Below, piece by piece: positions 63,354 through 64,000 of a DNA stretch of 64,000 nt (within the stretch, counting starts at the first letter, position 1; every line of letters begins with the position of its first letter). The translations under genes were made by a program, and so were the position numbers. This DNA comes from Natronospirales bacterium (GTDB lineage Bacteria; Pseudomonadota; Gammaproteobacteria; Natronospirales; REEB76). The stretch is from contig JAKAXB010000008.1 in assembly GCA_021816765.1 (NCBI GenBank), positions 1-64,000 of the forward strand. Reading direction: 5' to 3'. The notes beneath the pieces are model-generated. The model worked only from the letters and a program-made list of their open reading frames with translations, was not told the origin of the DNA and searched no databases.

Positions 63354-64000
63354 ATGCAATTCTCGGTAAAGACAGGCGATCCCACCCAGCTGCGCTGTGC
63401 CTGCCTGCTGGTAGGTGTGTTCGACGGCGGCAAACTCGCACCGCCTACCAATGCTCTTGACAGGGCCAGCGGCGGCTATCTCGCCAAAATCATCCGGGGT
63501 GGCGCACTGGAAGGCCGCAACGGACAGACGCTGCTGCTGTTCCAGGTGCCCGGTCTCGTCGCCGAACGCGTGCTGCTGGTAGGACTGGGCGCGGAAAAGG
63601 ATTTCAACCTGCGCGCCTACCGCAAGTCCGCGTATAAAGCGGTGCGTGCGCTCAATGACAGCGGCGTCAAAGAAGCGGCGAGCACCCTCACCTTGCTCGT
63701 GGCACGTGGCACCGATGCCTACCAGCGTGCCCGGCATGCGGTGGAGGCCGCCGAAGATGCCAGCTACCGCTTCGATGCATGCAAGAGCAAGCAGGAAAAT
63801 CACAAACCGACGCTGCAAAAACTCATGCTGCTGGTGGCGAACCGCGAAGATATGCGTGCGGCGGAACGCGGCATGCGCGATGGCGCCGCTATTGCAGCCG
63901 GCGTGGGGCTGGCGAAAGACCTGGGTAACCTGCCGCCCAATATCTGCACGCCCGCCTATCTGGCCAACGCCGCACACAAGCTGGGCAAGGGCGGCAAGCT
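63354..64000 (+). CDS. pepA: Leucyl aminopeptidase PepA, N-terminal part (partial)
   Basis: The first 215 codons of a cytosolic M17 aminopeptidase run off the right edge. It opens MQFSVKTGDPTQLRCACLLV and shows LLFQVPGLVAERVLLVGLGA and KDLGNLPPNICTPAYLA, which identify PepA; the metal-binding catalytic domain is outside the window. The ATG at 63354 has GGGGGAGG about five bases upstream; another ATG four bases earlier is in a different frame. PepA also acts as a DNA-binding protein in E. coli. The divergent lptF neighbour is conserved. Confidence 0.93.
   Translation, partial: MQFSVKTGDPTQLRCACLLVGVFDGGKLAPPTNALDRASGGYLAKIIRGGALEGRNGQTLLLFQVPGLVAERVLLVGLGAEKDFNLRAYRKSAYKAVRALNDSGVKEAASTLTLLVARGTDAYQRARHAVEAAEDASYRFDACKSKQENHKPTLQKLMLLVANREDMRAAERGMRDGAAIAAGVGLAKDLGNLPPNICTPAYLANAAHKLGKGGK

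Overview
This window is chromosomal DNA from a GC-rich gammaproteobacterium outside the enterics. The evidence is gene order: rpsP-rimM-trmD-rplS next to ffh, rnr-rlmB-rpsF-rpsR-rplI-dnaB-alr, purA-DUF2065-hflC-hflK-hflX-hfq-miaA-mutL-amiC-tsaE-nnrDE, pcnB-folK-dgk-panBCD, and lptF/lptG diverging from pepA. The exact order (family) cannot be read from these genes. Apart from two tRNAs (Leu-CAG, Glu-CUC) there are no structural RNA genes, and there is no CRISPR array and no transposase.

Positions 1-7.7 kb are an accessory island, almost all on the minus strand. It holds a VapB/VapC toxin-antitoxin pair translationally coupled to a pRiA4b-ORF3-like protein and a NUDIX hydrolase, an orphan ribbon-helix-helix protein, an AT-rich membrane protein of unknown function, a single-chain MmeI-like (type IIL) restriction-modification enzyme, and a YjjJ/HipA-family kinase. 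The island ends at hslR.

Positions 7.7-20.7 kb hold hslR, the threonine-catabolic pair kbl/tdh separated by a REP-like palindrome pair, and a metal cluster: a small HxH/CPVC membrane protein, an outer-membrane-barrel candidate, CopC, and a CopD fused to a cupredoxin domain. A NicO/UreH-like transporter converges on this cluster and may be co-transcribed with sppA. A group II PLP decarboxylase and a periplasmic TPR protein follow.

Positions 20.7-28.7 kb are ribosome and SRP housekeeping (rplS, trmD, rimM, rpsP, ffh), a metallo-beta-lactamase-fold phosphodiesterase, a CcsA-like membrane protein, a CorB/CNNM protein and radA. Positions 28.8-33.1 kb are a compact Ser/Thr phosphorylation cassette: a CHASE2-TPR kinase, a PP2C phosphatase and a protein with two FHA domains, with no type VI secretion genes beside it.

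Positions 33.1-54 kb carry envelope, replication, translation, RNA and repair genes. Several overlap by four bases, which points to long operons. The MutL here carries the endonuclease metal motif that E. coli MutL lacks. Positions 54-64 kb hold a 2OG-Fe(II) oxygenase with a SEC-C tail, pantothenate synthesis, folK, pcnB, tRNA-Glu, an RDD protein, a His-rich secreted protein, lptG/lptF and the start of pepA.

The most interesting candidates for undescribed biology are the four-gene VapBC-ORF3-NUDIX operon with its twin GTATATAC operator, the kinase/phosphatase/FHA cassette, and the barrel-CopC-CopD-cupredoxin metal cluster.
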